Origin: JBJKRF01 sp046704785 | GTDB taxonomy: Bacteria; Chloroflexota; Anaerolineae; Anaerolineales; Villigracilaceae | Assembly: GCA_046704785.1 (NCBI GenBank) | Contig: JBJKRF010000126.1 | Coordinates: 1 to 13,697, forward strand | Length of the DNA stretch: 13,697 nucleotides | Direction of reading: 5' to 3' | Shown here: positions 12,487 through 13,697 of the stretch, in pieces | Layout of the letters: each line of letters begins with the position of its first letter | Numbering within the stretch: the first letter of the stretch is position 1 | Program-made: the position numbers and the translations under genes | The notes under the pieces: generated by a model | Databases searched by the model: none | Seen by the model: the letters and a program-made list of their open reading frames with translations, nothing else | What the model was told of the DNA's origin: nothing

Positions 12487-13347
12487 TCAGTCTGTGTTTG
12501 TCGATTCTGATAGGTTCATTCCAGCTTCGCTCAACAGGTCAGCCGCACGGGGATCCTGGCTGGGTTCGATGCGACGAGCGAAAATCAGATAACCCGTATG
12601 CGCCACCATACGGTCCGTAGGCCGCAGGCGAGCCGGCTCAGGCTTGTAGTAACGCAATAAAACTTCGCAAACTTCAACGAAGGCAAACCGATGACGCCGC
12701 AACGCGCCCAGCAATTTTTCGACCTGATTGACCGTTGGCAACAAACTACAGAAGAAACCACCCGGCTTGAGCGCTGCACGTGCCTGTTCGATGTAATCAT
12801 ACGGGTTGGGGACGTCGAGAAAGAAAGCGTCGGCGTCCGTTTCGTCCAAACCTTCGGCGATGTCACGTAGTTTGAAATCCACACGTTCGTTCAGGCCGAG
12901 ACGCGTAAGATTCTTGATAGCAAGCTTCTGGGCGTCGGCGCGCTGTTCGTACGAATAGACGCGTCCGGCCGTACCGATAGAATAGGCCAACGCAATCGTC
13001 ATCGACCCGGAGCCGGTTCCCGCTTCGATAACGCGCTGTCCCGGCCCGATTCCCATTGTGACCAAGATAAAACCGATGTCTTTGGGATACAAAATTTGGG
13101 TAGTACGCGGCAACTCGTTCAAGACGTCGCCCAGGGGCGGCTGCAGCAAAAAAAACGGACTGCCAAGATGGCTGAAAACCTGCGAGCCCCAAGGCAAGTC
13201 GATCAAATCGTCATGTTTGATGACTCCCCGATGCGACTGAAAATCCGCGCCGGGAGTCAGTGTGAAGATGAAGTGTTTGTGTCGCAGGCCAACCATTTCG
13301 ATCAGGTCGCCCGCCTGGGCACGCGTTGTCGTCAGATTCCAAGGCAT
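12487..13347 (-). CDS. trmI: tRNA (adenine-58-N1)-methyltransferase TrmI
   Basis: A 286-residue SAM-dependent enzyme that methylates N1 of A58 in the T-loop of tRNA; bacterial members act as homotetramers. The N-terminal beta domain has AGDLIEMVG (12-20) and HRGVIKHDDLID (39-50). The Rossmann domain has PKD (88-90), VIEAGTGSGSMTIALA (106-121) as the SAM-binding motif, FFLDVPNPYDY (175-185) with Asp178, and LKPGGFF (193-199). The C-terminus has LRPTDRMVAHTGYLIFARR (241-259), characteristic of the TrmI group. The last 25 residues are a short variable tail. ATG 13347 keeps the complete N-terminal domain, though its Shine-Dalgarno is weak. It is the first gene of the minus operon with the zinc-ribbon and Nudix genes; no good promoter was found upstream. 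Confidence 0.93.
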   Translation of the reverse strand: MPWNLTTTRAQAGDLIEMVGLRHKHFIFTLTPGADFQSHRGVIKHDDLIDLPWGSQVFSHLGSPFFLLQPPLGDVLNELPRTTQILYPKDIGFILVTMGIGPGQRVIEAGTGSGSMTIALAYSIGTAGRVYSYEQRADAQKLAIKNLTRLGLNERVDFKLRDIAEGLDETDADAFFLDVPNPYDYIEQARAALKPGGFFCSLLPTVNQVEKLLGALRRHRFAFVEVCEVLLRYYKPEPARLRPTDRMVAHTGYLIFARRIEPSQDPRAADLLSEAGMNLSESTNTD

Positions 13348-13529
13348 AAGTTTATCGTAGTCAAACGTCTCGTAGGAACGCAGTCAGCTCATAAATTCAA
13401 CAGGAAATCGTTCACAAAAAGTGTCATTTTCTCTTTGGCCGAAGGTGCATCCAACAGGCTTCTGGCTGCCTACCTGCCAGTCAAACCCCCACAATCTTAC
13501 CATGAAGCTCACAAATTCCCACTGGTAGG

Positions 13530-13568
13530 AAAACGGTTTATTGGGAATCTGCGGGATGAACCGTTTTT
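13530..13568. repeat. 9-bp inverted repeat with flanking A and T runs
   Basis: AAAACGGTT (13530-13538) and AACCGTTTT (13559-13567) are perfect reverse complements around a 20-nt spacer. T-runs occur on the 3' side on both strands. It could be a weak bidirectional terminator or a protein site. The wide loop argues against an efficient terminator. Confidence 0.4.
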
Positions 13569-13624
13569 GCACAGTAATTCCAAATTTGAAAATAAAATTC
13601 CCGATAAAAAAGCCAAAACTTTAA

Positions 13625-13648
13625 CGCCAAGTCGCAAAGCCGCAAAGA
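13625..13648. repeat. Three 8-bp tandem units of the CGCAAAGN type
   Basis: CGCCAAGT, CGCAAAGC and CGCAAAGA follow directly on one another. Such 'cgcaaag' arrays are, to my general familiarity, a widespread type of degenerate intergenic repeat in environmental bacterial genomes. There are too few and too short units for a CRISPR. Confidence 0.55.
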
Positions 13649-13697
13649 TTCTTAAGAAATTTGCTCCGTTGTGAGGCTAATCGGCCTTTCCGTCGAT

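Larger units (their letters stand above)
13348..13697. other. Non-coding region upstream of trmI
   Basis: About 350 bp without a credible gene; a 62-codon minus-strand frame (13384-13572) has no family features. The region contains a 9-bp hairpin (13530-13567) and an 8-bp tandem repeat (13625-13648). It should hold the trmI promoter, but I find no good -35/-10 pair on the minus strand. The right part (13560-13660) is AT-rich. Confidence 0.6.

Noticed and set aside
13384..13572. 62-codon minus-strand frame upstream of trmI
   Set aside because: No ribosome site of note, no family resemblance, and it spans a hairpin in AT-rich intergenic DNA.
13625..13648. Possible CRISPR remnant
   Set aside because: Units are 8 bp with no spacers and no cas genes nearby.

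Overview
The window (about 13.7 kb, moderately GC-rich) reads as chromosomal core and housekeeping DNA. It most likely comes from a Chloroflexota bacterium of the Anaerolineae type. Pointers are the long Pro/Thr-rich linker behind the lipobox of the transglycosylase, the long CTC-type L25 with an acidic tail, the DUF2085 membrane protein, and the degenerate intergenic repeat types at both ends. The lineage is inferred from gene style, not proven. I see no phage, integrase, transposase, CRISPR array, rRNA or tRNA.

Layout. 1-382: non-coding, with a long imperfect palindrome. 383-2165 (+): lipolytic operon of a patatin-like phospholipase, a two-helix membrane protein and a phospholipase/carboxylesterase-type hydrolase. 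2201-3451 (+): own promoter, a 5'-UTR hairpin and a Tat-exported L,D-transpeptidase. 3615-6192 (+): ccdA, a glutaredoxin-like/DUF2085 fusion and pgeF. 6261-7725 (+): yggS-yggT-yggU behind a terminator-like hairpin and closed by a strong terminator. 7747-10170 (-): a large TPR lytic transglycosylase lipoprotein. 10254-11153 (+): promoter, promoter-proximal terminator-like hairpin, ribosomal protein L25, terminator. 11178-13347 (-): trmI, a TPR-like/zinc-ribbon protein and a CoA-pyrophosphatase-type Nudix hydrolase. 13348-13697: non-coding, with a hairpin and an 8-bp tandem repeat.

How it fits together. The left two thirds are rich in envelope functions: lipid hydrolysis, peptidoglycan cross-linking (Ldt), peptidoglycan cleavage (Slt), peptidoglycan precursor quality control (PgeF) and the membrane protein YggT. 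The Ldt has a catalytic Cys and three other Cys and is exported. It lies next to CcdA, which carries reducing equivalents across the membrane, and next to a CPPC thiol-redox domain fused to a DUF2085 membrane domain. This suggests, as inference only, a thiol-maintenance module serving exported cysteine proteins.

The most interesting points are the Grx-DUF2085 fusion beside ccdA, the L25 leader (promoter, then a terminator within about 40 nt), the 13-bp hairpin at the predicted 5' end of the ldt mRNA, and the transglycosylase promoter whose predicted +1 falls on the start codon. I did not find a clearly new multi-gene defence or mobile system.
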